8,233 bases of DNA, taken from assembly GCA_031266895.1 (NCBI GenBank), contig JAISAD010000086.1, positions 1-8,233 of the forward strand. Direction: 5' to 3'. This DNA is from Bacteroidales bacterium. Its GTDB lineage: Bacteria > Bacteroidota > Bacteroidia > Bacteroidales > WCHB1-69. Shown piece by piece: positions 1-7,152 of the stretch (the first letter of the stretch is position 1; each line of letters opens with the position of its first letter). The position numbers and the translations under genes are program-made. The notes beneath the pieces are model-generated. The model made no database searches and had not been told where the DNA came from. It worked only from the letters and a program-made list of their open reading frames with translations.

Positions 1-1977
1 TCCGCCGGGCTTGATGACCAGGGCTGCTTCTTCCTTAAAGTGTATGATGCCGGTTATGGTGAGCGTGGCGCCGGGGTTTACGGTTACGGTTGAGGTGATG
101 AGTTTACTGTGGTCCCACACTACATTGCCGTTGATTTCGCTGCCGGATTCGCCATTGCTGCTGTTTCCTACATTAATGTTTACCGCTTCCCAGGCACTAA
201 TCAGCTCTTCGAGGTCGGACGGGGTAAAGCTGGGATCGGCAGGAAGCGCAAGGACAACATCCATTCCGAGCAGGTCTCGAACAATGGACACTGTTGCCCA
301 CGCAAACCCTTGAAATCCTTCAAAATTTCCATAGGTGTAGTTGTTAATCCCGCGCCCGTAACGCTGGGTATTGAACACTATTTTGGCGGCCTTTTCCCAG
401 CCGATGCCATTTACCGTGCAGCCATCGCCATTGACCAGCAGGTAGAACCAGTAGCTTAATACTCCGCTTAAGGCGTATTTATTGTAGTCGTTGGAGGAAT
501 TGGCGGCATTAAAATATCGATTCCATGTAGAATCTCTGTATTCTCTTACCATTTTCATTTGTGCATTGGGATCTTCCGGAAATGCCATATTGCGGAGATA
601 GCCGCCGTTCATAGGCTTTTCGCCTACGGTCCACTCATCCTGCCCGCTGGCGGAGGGAGCATATTCATGCTCTACTACTGCGCCCCAAATATCGCTCAGC
701 CCTTCGGCAAGCGCGTAGATTTCGGGATTGGGGCCTGTATAGATGCCCAGCTCCGAAGTATAGTCATCCACCCCGTGCGCATATTCATGCGCCATAATGT
801 CGATGGAGGTAAAGGGCTGGAAGTGTTGTGTCTGTCCCACCAGAATATAGTAGTAGCTGTCGCTCACTCCCTTGCTGCCTTCCGAGCTGCTGCTGCCATT
901 GGCCAAATCCCGGTACCAGACGGCATTATCGCGCATGTACTGTAGCTGCCCGAAGCTGTTTACATCGACGATTACATAAAAGTTGGAGCTGCCATTTTTT
1001 GCACTGTGCCCCGTTCCGTCAAAGCCCGACCAGTTATATTTGCTCATAAAGTAGGAGATGGTGTTATATACGCCCCAGTAGGCGTCCTGCGCATAGTTGC
1101 GGGAATGTTCTGCGGCTGTCCAGCTGTTGTCGCTGTCGTAAAAGGGGGAGCATTCGCCGTCGTAAGCGCTGTTGGGCGCAGCATAGATATCATAGGAGCC
1201 GGCATCGTGTACCACAAATCGGGGAAAGTTTGCCGGCGTTTGCAGCGTATATTTCTGGTTGTAGTAGCAGGCGCCGCCATAGGGCGAACTGTAGTAAAAG
1301 TTGGGCGCCGACTGTGCGCCGTAGTAGCGGGTGTTGAAGTTGCCGGCACTGTAGCTGTTCTGTTCCAGCAGAATAGCGCCGGTATGGGCATTAATATAGA
1401 GGGCAGGGCCATAAAAGCCTCCCGCCGCCACAATCCGGTAGCAGAGCAGCGCCCTGTTGCCGCCGCTCCATGCAGCGGTGTCGGGGTTCTCCATAATTAC
1501 CCTTGCTGTCCGCATGTCAATTTTAGCGGTATCGGGCAGGGCATGCCGGAGGCGATAAATCTGCTCGGCGTCTTTTTCCGAGAGTTGCGCCCGGGTGTTA
1601 AAATCGGAGGCAATGGGCAGGTAGAAGCCGGTGTAGCGCTGTAGCAGGCCATTGCGGTAGGTGAGGTACAGGCGCGAGTTTATCACTTCCAGGCCGTCGT
1701 ACAGTTGCCTGAAGTACAGCAACAAGCTGTTTTGGCTCACCGTAATGGAGTCCCTGACTACAAAACTGTTGGGTGCTTTCAGGCCAAGGGTGCTTTGAAA
1801 AAACCTGTTGGGTGTAATATTCTGCAGCGAATCGGCCGGATAGGCTATATAGCGCAATGGGGTGTTTTGCGCTGTTACAAAGCAGGTTAGAGTCATTATC
1901 CATACGGACAGCAATAATTTTGATAAAGCAAGCAAAAGGTTAATATTTGCTTGACGAGTCCATAATTTATTTTCCAT
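1..1977 (-). CDS. Secreted M4 (thermolysin-family) zinc metallopeptidase, 3' end outside window
   Basis: The frame is open for 659 codons from the ATG at 1977 to base 1, so the C-terminus lies beyond the window. Residues 1-36 form a signal peptide (hydrophobic 12-35, likely cut VTA|Q). Residues 58-120 resemble an FTP propeptide domain (FRQLYDGLEVINSRLYL at 89-105). The catalytic domain follows: DNAVW with N351-A352 (thermolysin N112-A113), zinc motif HEYAH at 397-401 with catalytic E398, third zinc ligand E425 in AEGLSDIWG, then LRNM. After about residue 605 comes a beta-rich segment with a WDHS...VNPGATLTITG pattern common in Bacteroidetes secreted proteins. Oddity: where M4 enzymes have the HTNSG segment with the catalytic His, this protein reads YALSG (Y501), and the partner Asp is also not aligned. 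It probably acts outside the cell or at its surface. A T9SS sorting tail may follow but is not visible. The first ATG is chosen because the next Met (28) would destroy the signal peptide. Confidence 0.9.
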   Translation of the reverse strand, partial: MENKLWTRQANINLLLALSKLLLSVWIMTLTCFVTAQNTPLRYIAYPADSLQNITPNRFFQSTLGLKAPNSFVVRDSITVSQNSLLLYFRQLYDGLEVINSRLYLTYRNGLLQRYTGFYLPIASDFNTRAQLSEKDAEQIYRLRHALPDTAKIDMRTARVIMENPDTAAWSGGNRALLCYRIVAAGGFYGPALYINAHTGAILLEQNSYSAGNFNTRYYGAQSAPNFYYSSPYGGACYYNQKYTLQTPANFPRFVVHDAGSYDIYAAPNSAYDGECSPFYDSDNSWTAAEHSRNYAQDAYWGVYNTISYFMSKYNWSGFDGTGHSAKNGSSNFYVIVDVNSFGQLQYMRDNAVWYRDLANGSSSSEGSKGVSDSYYYILVGQTQHFQPFTSIDIMAHEYAHGVDDYTSELGIYTGPNPEIYALAEGLSDIWGAVVEHEYAPSASGQDEWTVGEKPMNGGYLRNMAFPEDPNAQMKMVREYRDSTWNRYFNAANSSNDYNKYALSGVLSYWFYLLVNGDGCTVNGIGWEKAAKIVFNTQRYGRGINNYTYGNFEGFQGFAWATVSIVRDLLGMDVVLALPADPSFTPSDLEELISAWEAVNINVGNSSNGESGSEINGNVVWDHSKLITSTVTVNPGATLTITGIIHFKEEAALVIKPGG

Positions 1978-2719
1978 AATTAATACTTTTAAATGATTGA
2001 TATTTAAATTGATTATAATTTGTCTTTTGATAAGATGTTACGAATTGTTTTTTAGGTTGATGTAGGTAATTTTGTGAAGTGATTCGTAGAAAATACAATT
2101 GAAATTCATAGGTGCCGTGGTATTGCCCTGTCCAAATTGCAACAAATTGATTTGGAACTAGATATTTTTGAGCGTAAGCAGTTAGTGAAGGATAATACCA
2201 GTCAGATGGGTTTACAGTCCAATCTTTGATTTCCACAGGCCCCATAGTAATACCATTGCTAAATCTGATTACCTTATAGTATATGGTATCATGGGTTATA
2301 TTTGGTAAAATTGTTATCTTATCCCTCATTGAAAACCTCCCTGAAATTTCGGGCACAATTTGGTAATTAGCTGCGCTTTTGCAGCTTTGGCTTGTGTAGG
2401 TAGAGTCGCGCCAGTCAATAGTAATGGCGCGGGCATCGGCACCAAAGAGATCTTCGGGCGGCGGCCAGGTTTCGGAAATCGGCCAGCAGCCGGAAAAGTC
2501 AGTGTATTCCATCCAAATCCACTTCTCAATGTAGGGCGGCAGCACGCTGTCGCCGGGAGAGACAACCACAGCCGTATCGCCAGGGCGCTGCGGCTTGTTC
2601 TGCAGTTGAAGTTGAGGGTCAAGCTCTTCCTCGGGTTTCTTGCACGAGGAGGCCAGCAGCACGCAGGCTGCCATTAGCAGGCAAACTGCTGCTACTTTTT
2701 TGAATGTTCTTGCTATCAT
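1967..2719 (-). CDS. Hypothetical lipoprotein, operon partner of the M4 peptidase
   Basis: A 250-aa protein of no family I recognise. Residues 3-25 form a lipoprotein signal peptide ending in LLASSC, with lipid-modified Cys26. The next residues, KKPEEELD, resemble the charged lipoprotein export signal that places Bacteroidetes lipoproteins on the cell surface, so surface exposure is an inference. The mature part is rich in Trp and Tyr (KWIWMEYTDF, WTVNPSDWYYP), probably beta-rich, and ends in a Gln/Asn/Tyr/Lys-rich tail from about residue 218. The stop codon overlaps the start of the M4 peptidase gene by 11 bp, which suggests translational coupling and a shared role such as anchor, chaperone or inhibitor; none of these is proven. 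G+C is about 58% over 2401-2640 but about 32% over 1981-2340, so the 3' half is compositionally foreign to the 5' half. The ATG at 2719 is the only start giving an intact signal peptide. Confidence 0.85.
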   Translation of the reverse strand: MIARTFKKVAAVCLLMAACVLLASSCKKPEEELDPQLQLQNKPQRPGDTAVVVSPGDSVLPPYIEKWIWMEYTDFSGCWPISETWPPPEDLFGADARAITIDWRDSTYTSQSCKSAANYQIVPEISGRFSMRDKITILPNITHDTIYYKVIRFSNGITMGPVEIKDWTVNPSDWYYPSLTAYAQKYLVPNQFVAIWTGQYHGTYEFQLYFLRITSQNYLHQPKKQFVTSYQKTNYNQFKYQSFKSINYGK

Positions 2720-2796
2720 GTTCTGTTTATTTTTAATGATTATTATATAAATTTCCTGTTTTGATTCTCTTGGTTAATGCTAAAAAAATGACGGTG

Positions 2797-2804
2797 CAAA
2801 TATA
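2797..2804 (-). promoter_or_regulatory. Bacteroidetes-type -7 box for the lipoprotein/M4 operon
   Basis: On the minus strand the sequence reads TATATTTG followed by CACC, an exact match to the Bacteroidetes -7 consensus TAnnTTTG. It lies 77 bases upstream of the lipoprotein ATG, giving a leader of about 70 nt. A run of eight T (minus strand, 2813-2806) sits just upstream. I see no clear -33 TTG at the usual distance, so the second half of the promoter is weak or missing. No other TAnnTTTG match stands out between here and the gene. Confidence 0.6.
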
Positions 2805-2937
2805 TAAAAAAAATTAATACAGTATCTTTTTCTTATTTTCCCTGTTTTCATAAGTATAAACAGGCGCAAAATGCTCCATTTCTATTTCAGCTTTGGAAGC
2901 GTTTCAGACTGGTTTTCGCAAATTTAAGAGATAATTT

Positions 2938-2950
2938 GGCGCAAAGCGCC
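2938..2950. other. Small GC hairpin in the divergent intergenic region
   Basis: GGCGC-AAA-GCGCC is a perfect 5-bp stem with a 3-nt loop. No T run follows on either strand, so it is not a convincing terminator; it could be a protein site or chance. The rest of the 448-bp gap between the divergent genes (2720-3167) holds the two promoters listed separately. I see no ORF with coding character, tRNA or recognisable riboswitch in it. Confidence 0.3.
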
Positions 2951-3081
2951 GCATTTTCAACAGGCTGCAAAGCGGCTGAAAGGCTAAGTGCGGATATATA
3001 AAAAAAGCTAAAAAGCAGCATCCCTTTTCAGGCTATTATTTATTGAATACCGCTTTAAGTTCAACTCCGTATGGAAAGCAG

Positions 3082-3112
3082 TTGCGTTTCTTCTTTTTTT
3101 TTACTACTTTTG
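3082..3112 (+). promoter_or_regulatory. nifJ promoter (-33 TTG and -7 TACTTTTG)
   Basis: TACTTTTG at 3105-3112 fits the Bacteroidetes -7 consensus TAnnTTTG exactly. A TTG at 3082-3084 is separated from it by 20 bases, the expected distance for the -33 box. Transcription would begin near 3119, leaving a leader of about 50 nt that is A/T-rich and has no Shine-Dalgarno site, as is usual in this phylum. The spacer contains a run of nine T (3094-3102), whose length would set the -33/-7 distance. Confidence 0.75.
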
Positions 3113-3167
3113 CACCCGTAAAATATGACGAAATATTTTTATACAACATACTTAATAACAATAAATT

Positions 3168-6100
3168 ATGGCAAAAAAGAAATTTATGACGTGTGATGGC
3201 AACTGCGCAGCAGCCCACATAGCGTACATGTTTAGCGAAGTAGCCGCTATTTATCCCATCACCCCCTCTTCCACTATGGCCGAATATATAGATGAGTGGA
3301 GTGCGGGTGGAAGAAAAAATATTTTTAATGAAAATGTTAAAGTAGTAGAAATGCAATCGGAAGCGGGTGCTGCAGGCGCCGTCCACGGTTCGCTGCAGGC
3401 TGGAGCGCTTACTTCAACCTTTACTGCATCACAGGGGCTTTTGCTTATGATCCCCAATATGTATAAAATTGCCGGCGAGCTGTTGCCGGGCGTTTTTCAC
3501 GTGTCGGCACGCGCCCTGGCTGCTCAGGCTTTGTCAATTTTTGGCGACCACTCAGACGTAATGAGTGCACGCCAAACAGGCTTTGCCATGCTCGCCACCG
3601 GTTCGGTACAGGAAATTATGGATTTGGCTCCCATAGCGCATTTAGCTGCCATTAAGGGCAAAATACCTTTCCTGCACTTCTTTGACGGATTCCGTACCTC
3701 TCACGAAATTCAGAAAGTGGAAGCTGCCGACCAGGAGATGCTGGCAAAACTGGTAGATCAGGATGCCCTGAAAGACTACAGGGATAATGCCCTCAATCCC
3801 GAACATCCGGTTACACGCGGCACGGCTCAAAATCCCGATATTTACTTCCAGACTCGAGAAGCGCAAAATAAGTTTCATGATGCCATTCCCGACATCGTAG
3901 CCGATTACATGAAAGAGATTAGCAAGCTTACCGGTCGCCATTATGCTCCTTTTACGTTCTATGGCGCTCCCGATGCTACTCATATTATTATTGCTATGGG
4001 CTCTGTTACCGAAACAGCCAAAACTGTTGTGGATAAACTGAATGCAGAGGGCAAGAAAACAGGTCTCATTACGGTACACCTGTATCGTCCTTTCTCTGTG
4101 AAATACCTGTGCGAAGTGATGCCCAAAACAGTTACGCACATTTGCGTACTCGACCGCACCAAAGAAACCGGCGCCAATGGCGATCCGCTCTATTTGGATA
4201 TAGTAGAAGCCTTTGCCGGTTGCAATAACGGTTCTTGCGGCAAAAAGCCGCTTATTATCGGAGGGCGCTATGGCCTCTCTTCCAAAGACACCACACCGGC
4301 ACACATTCTTTCGATATTCAACAACCTGTATGAAGCACAGCCGAAAAATCAATTCACAGTAGGCATTGTGGACGATGTTACCCACAAGTCGCTGCCCGTT
4401 TTACCCGAATTTCCTATCCTGCCCAAAGGCACTTTTGAAGCTAAATTTTATGGCCTGGGGGCAGATGGCACAGTAGGCGCAAATAAAAATTCCATAAAAA
4501 TTATTGGAGATAATACCGACAAATACAGTCAGGCATATTTCGATTACGACAGTAAAAAATCGGGCGGCTACACCTGCTCGCACCTTCGTTTTGGTGATTC
4601 CCCAATCAGAGCCCCTTATTTGGTAGGAACACCTGATTTTGTTGCCGTGCACGTGCCGGCCTATTTAGATAAGTATGACTGCCTGAGAGGGTTAAAGCGA
4701 GGCGGCACTTTCCTTTATAACTCTATTTGGGATGTGGAAGAGACCAAAAAGCGGCTTCCTGACCATGTCAAGAAATATTTAGCTGAAAATGGCATTAAAA
4801 TGTATATTATCAATGCCTCCAACATTGCAGGAGGGATTGGGCTGGGCAACAGAACCAACACCATTTTGCAGTCGGCTTTCTTCAAGATTTCGGGCGTTAT
4901 CCCTTACGATTTGGCAGTAGAGCAAATGAAGAAGTTTATCGTGAAATCTTACGGCAGGAAAGGTGAAAATATTGTAAAGATGAACTATGCTGCTGTGGAC
5001 AGAGGCGGCGATATTCAAGAGGTGGCTATTCCGGCAGAATGGGCTAATATTACAGTAACCCCCAAAGTTGACAACCCCAATAATCCGGCATTTATCAACA
5101 GGGTGATGCTTCCAATGATGGCGCAAAAGGGCAACGATTTGCCGGTTAGCGCATTTGCCGGTTACGAAAACGGCACCTTTCCGGCCGGCACTACCACTTA
5201 CGAAAAACGGGGTATCGCCATTACAATCCCGGAATGGATTTCCGAAAACTGCATCCAGTGCAACCAGTGCTCCTACGTTTGCCCGCACGCCGTGATTCGT
5301 CCGGTGGTAATGACTGATGAAGAAAAAGCCAAAGCACCCGCCGGCATGAATACGCTCGACATGAAGGTGCCGAAAGAGATGGCCGGAATGCACTTCCGCA
5401 TGCAGGTTTCGCCATTAGACTGCACCGGTTGCGGCAACTGCGTGGATATTTGTCCGGCAAAAAATAAAGCGCTTGTACTGGCTAAGCTGGAAGAACAAAT
5501 GCAGCAAATCCCTTATTGGGAATATGCACAAAAAACGGTAACATATAAAGACCATCTGATTGACAAGATGGCTTCCGTAAAGAACAGTCAGTTTGCACAG
5601 CCGCTGTTTGAATTTTCAGGGGCATGTGCCGGTTGCGGCGAAACGCCTTACATTAAAGCTGTTACGCAACTTTTCGGAGAACAGATGCTGGTTGCCAATG
5701 CTACGGGATGTTCATCCATTTATGGCGGCTCGGCTCCCTCAACTCCCTACTGCAAAAACAACAAGTCGGGATGTGGACCGGCCTGGGCAAACTCGCTCTT
5801 TGAAGACAATGCCGAGTACGGCTTGGGAATGGCTGTGGCTAACCGTCAAATGCGCGACCGATTGAAACGTATTATGAAAGAGGCTATTGCGGAATGCAAT
5901 TGCTGTACTGATGCGCTGAAAACACTCTTTAGCGAATGGATTGCCAACTGTGAAAACAGTGAAATTTGTAATAAAGTTTCTGCTCAGATTGTAATCGAAG
6001 CAGCCAAATGCGATTGCAGCTATTGCAGGGAAATTATTAATTTGAAACAATATCTGGCTAAAAAATCACACTGGATTATCGGTGGAGATGGCTGGGCTTA

Positions 6101-6716
6101 CGACATCGGGTTTGGCGGATTGGATCACGTGCTGGCTTCCGGAGAGAATGTGAATGTGCTGGTTTTAGACACCGAAGTCTATTCCAATACCGGCGGACAG
6201 TCTTCAAAAGCTACGCCGGCTGGTGCAGTGGCCAAATTTGCCACTTCCGGGAAGAAGATTCGCAAGAAAGATTTGGGCATGATTGCCAAGTCTTATGGTT
6301 ATGTATATGTGGCTCAAGTAGCTATGGGCGCTAATCAGGCGCAGTATCTCAAAGCCATTAAGGAAGCTGAAGCCTTTAACGGCCCCTCCATTGTTATCTG
6401 TTATGCCCCTTGCATCAATCACGGCATCTCTACCGGCATGGGGACTACCCAACGCGAAGAAAAGCGCGCGGTAGAGTGTGGATACTGGCATCTCTGGCGC
6501 TTTAATCCCGAAACGGAAGAGCAGGATGGCAACGGCTTTAGCCTGGATAGTGCCGAACCTAACTGGAGCAAGTTCCGCGACTTCATTATGAGCGAAGTGC
6601 GCTATAACTCCCTGTTGAAAACTTTTCCACAGGAAGCTGAAGAGTTGTTTGCCGCTACGGAAAAAAATGCCAAATGGCGATACGAGGGTTACAAAAAATT
6701 GGCTGAGAGCAGGTAA
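3168..6716 (+). CDS. nifJ: Pyruvate:ferredoxin (flavodoxin) oxidoreductase
   Basis: A complete single-chain PFOR of 1182 aa, the usual family length. This cytoplasmic enzyme oxidises pyruvate with CoA to acetyl-CoA and CO2, reduces ferredoxin or flavodoxin, and is reversible. Visible in order: N-terminal pyruvate domain with YPITPSS (29-35; T32), VEMQSE (E65, contacts TPP) and SARALA (R115, substrate); a transketolase-like domain II (about 260-415); a gamma/EKR region (about 420-640); two [4Fe-4S] motifs, C695/698/701/705 and C752/755/758/762, each ending in CP; and a TPP domain with the proximal cluster ligands C820, C823, C848 and probably C1082, GGDGWAYDIG (972-981) and YSNTGGQSSK (N1007). 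All expected cofactor and catalytic residues are present, so it should be active. Oddity: eight Cys between residues 910 and 953, in a helical segment not known to bind a cluster. It is flanked by its own promoter and terminator. The ATG at 3168 begins the standard MAKKKF N-terminus. Confidence 0.98.
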   Translation: MAKKKFMTCDGNCAAAHIAYMFSEVAAIYPITPSSTMAEYIDEWSAGGRKNIFNENVKVVEMQSEAGAAGAVHGSLQAGALTSTFTASQGLLLMIPNMYKIAGELLPGVFHVSARALAAQALSIFGDHSDVMSARQTGFAMLATGSVQEIMDLAPIAHLAAIKGKIPFLHFFDGFRTSHEIQKVEAADQEMLAKLVDQDALKDYRDNALNPEHPVTRGTAQNPDIYFQTREAQNKFHDAIPDIVADYMKEISKLTGRHYAPFTFYGAPDATHIIIAMGSVTETAKTVVDKLNAEGKKTGLITVHLYRPFSVKYLCEVMPKTVTHICVLDRTKETGANGDPLYLDIVEAFAGCNNGSCGKKPLIIGGRYGLSSKDTTPAHILSIFNNLYEAQPKNQFTVGIVDDVTHKSLPVLPEFPILPKGTFEAKFYGLGADGTVGANKNSIKIIGDNTDKYSQAYFDYDSKKSGGYTCSHLRFGDSPIRAPYLVGTPDFVAVHVPAYLDKYDCLRGLKRGGTFLYNSIWDVEETKKRLPDHVKKYLAENGIKMYIINASNIAGGIGLGNRTNTILQSAFFKISGVIPYDLAVEQMKKFIVKSYGRKGENIVKMNYAAVDRGGDIQEVAIPAEWANITVTPKVDNPNNPAFINRVMLPMMAQKGNDLPVSAFAGYENGTFPAGTTTYEKRGIAITIPEWISENCIQCNQCSYVCPHAVIRPVVMTDEEKAKAPAGMNTLDMKVPKEMAGMHFRMQVSPLDCTGCGNCVDICPAKNKALVLAKLEEQMQQIPYWEYAQKTVTYKDHLIDKMASVKNSQFAQPLFEFSGACAGCGETPYIKAVTQLFGEQMLVANATGCSSIYGGSAPSTPYCKNNKSGCGPAWANSLFEDNAEYGLGMAVANRQMRDRLKRIMKEAIAECNCCTDALKTLFSEWIANCENSEICNKVSAQIVIEAAKCDCSYCREIINLKQYLAKKSHWIIGGDGWAYDIGFGGLDHVLASGENVNVLVLDTEVYSNTGGQSSKATPAGAVAKFATSGKKIRKKDLGMIAKSYGYVYVAQVAMGANQAQYLKAIKEAEAFNGPSIVICYAPCINHGISTGMGTTQREEKRAVECGYWHLWRFNPETEEQDGNGFSLDSAEPNWSKFRDFIMSEVRYNSLLKTFPQEAEELFAATEKNAKWRYEGYKKLAESR

Positions 6717-6769
6717 TTGCCTTCAGTCATATTCTTTGAAGAGGTTTTTAGATGAATGGTGTTTTTTTT

Positions 6770-6810
6770 AAGGAAGCATGCTACAAAAGTGGCATGCTTC
6801 CTTGTTTTTT
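6770..6810 (+). terminator. Intrinsic terminator of nifJ
   Basis: A perfect 12-bp inverted repeat (6770-6781 with 6792-6803, AAGGAAGCATGC and its complement) extends through TAC/GTG, with one G·T pair, to a 15-bp stem closed by an AAAA loop. It is followed by G and a run of six T. It starts 53 bases after the nifJ stop codon and should end the nifJ transcript. Confidence 0.85.
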
Positions 6811-6831
6811 ACCTTTGTGTTATTCGCAAAG
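6810..6831 (+). promoter_or_regulatory. Possible orphan -7 box with overlapping hairpin
   Basis: TACCTTTG at 6810-6817 matches the Bacteroidetes -7 consensus exactly, directly after the nifJ terminator and about 30 bases before the palindromic array. No -33 TTG is seen at the expected distance. Bases 6813-6831 can also form a 7-bp stem (CTTTGTG with CGCAAAG, one G·T pair) with a 5-nt loop. If used, it would transcribe the array as a non-coding RNA; an 8-base match near a terminator may equally be chance. Confidence 0.3.
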
Positions 6832-6846
6832 TATAGGGGGGTAAAA

Positions 6847-6976
6847 CGAGATACGCATGTCGTGCTGCCGAGACACGCATGAGGAAGGTCTCCACATACG
6901 TGTGTGGGGAGTCACGACACACGCATCTCGCAAGCACGACATACGTATCTCGACAACACGACATGCGCATGTGGTG
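6847..6976. repeat. Array of six palindromic units spaced about 22 bp
   Basis: Six related units start at 6847, 6869, 6890, 6913, 6935 and 6957. Each has an imperfectly palindromic core of about 18-20 bp and a short spacer. Examples are CACGACATACGTATCTCG (6935), CACGACACACGCATCTCG (6913) and the near-inverted CGAGATACGCATGTCGTG (6847). The first two units lie in one orientation and the fourth and fifth in the other, so bases 6847-6881 pair imperfectly with 6918-6952 (about 28 of 35 positions) around a central hairpin at 6890-6911. The last unit, 6957-6976, is a 20-bp palindrome with one mismatched pair. No ORF crosses it with coding character. It resembles an intergenic palindromic repeat or MITE-like element. 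It is not CRISPR: the units are too short, too variable and without real spacers. Confidence 0.75.
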
Positions 6977-6995
6977 ATTAAATAAAAATAATTAG

Positions 6996-7003
6996 TATTT
7001 TTG
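6996..7003 (+). promoter_or_regulatory. -7 box for the T9SS cargo gene
   Basis: TATTTTTG, followed by CAGC, matches TAnnTTTG and lies 20 bases after the end of the palindromic array. The -33 region would fall in the array's last unit (around 6973-6976) and has no clear TTG. With the start codon at 7153 the leader would be about 140 nt. A weaker variant, TATTTTCGCA near 7098, could be a second, nearer promoter. Confidence 0.5.
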
Positions 7004-7140
7004 CAGCATTCTTTACTGAAAGAACGTAAACTTATTTCTTAATTTAAAATTCAACTGTTATGAATCGGTTCATTAAACACTCGGGAAGCGAAAGTATTAT
7101 TTTCGCACAAGCTCACAAAACAGTAACGCTTAACCGGAAA

Positions 7141-7145
7141 AGAGG
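7141..7145 (+). promoter_or_regulatory. Shine-Dalgarno-like site supporting the start at 7153
   Basis: AGAGG lies 7 bases before the ATG at 7153. Such sites are uncommon in Bacteroidetes, and the alternative ATG at 7060 has none. Together with the signal peptide that begins at 7153, it favours the downstream start. Confidence 0.45.
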
Positions 7146-7152
7146 CTGCATT

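Noticed and set aside
1006..1644. Open frame of 212 codons on the plus strand
   Set aside because: It lies wholly opposite the M4 peptidase, whose frame has recognised motifs (propeptide, NA, HEXXH). Its own translation is Ala/Val-rich without any domain; it is an antisense shadow.
2720..3167. Riboswitch or tRNA in the divergent intergenic region
   Set aside because: I find no cloverleaf, no known aptamer core and no long stem. Only a 5-bp GC hairpin and two promoters can be supported.
3642..4385. Open frame of 247 codons on the minus strand, and another at 4779-5393
   Set aside because: Both are antisense to the well-supported nifJ gene, have no domain, signal or promoter of their own, and arise from its codon use.
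6847..6976. CRISPR array
   Set aside because: The units are only about 22 bp from start to start, diverge from each other, change orientation and leave linkers of only a few bases, so there are no spacers; no cas gene is nearby.
7060..7152. 31-residue N-terminal extension of the T9SS cargo protein
   Set aside because: The signal peptide begins at the internal Met encoded at 7153, which also has an AGAGG site 7 bases upstream. The extension is polar and would block Sec export.
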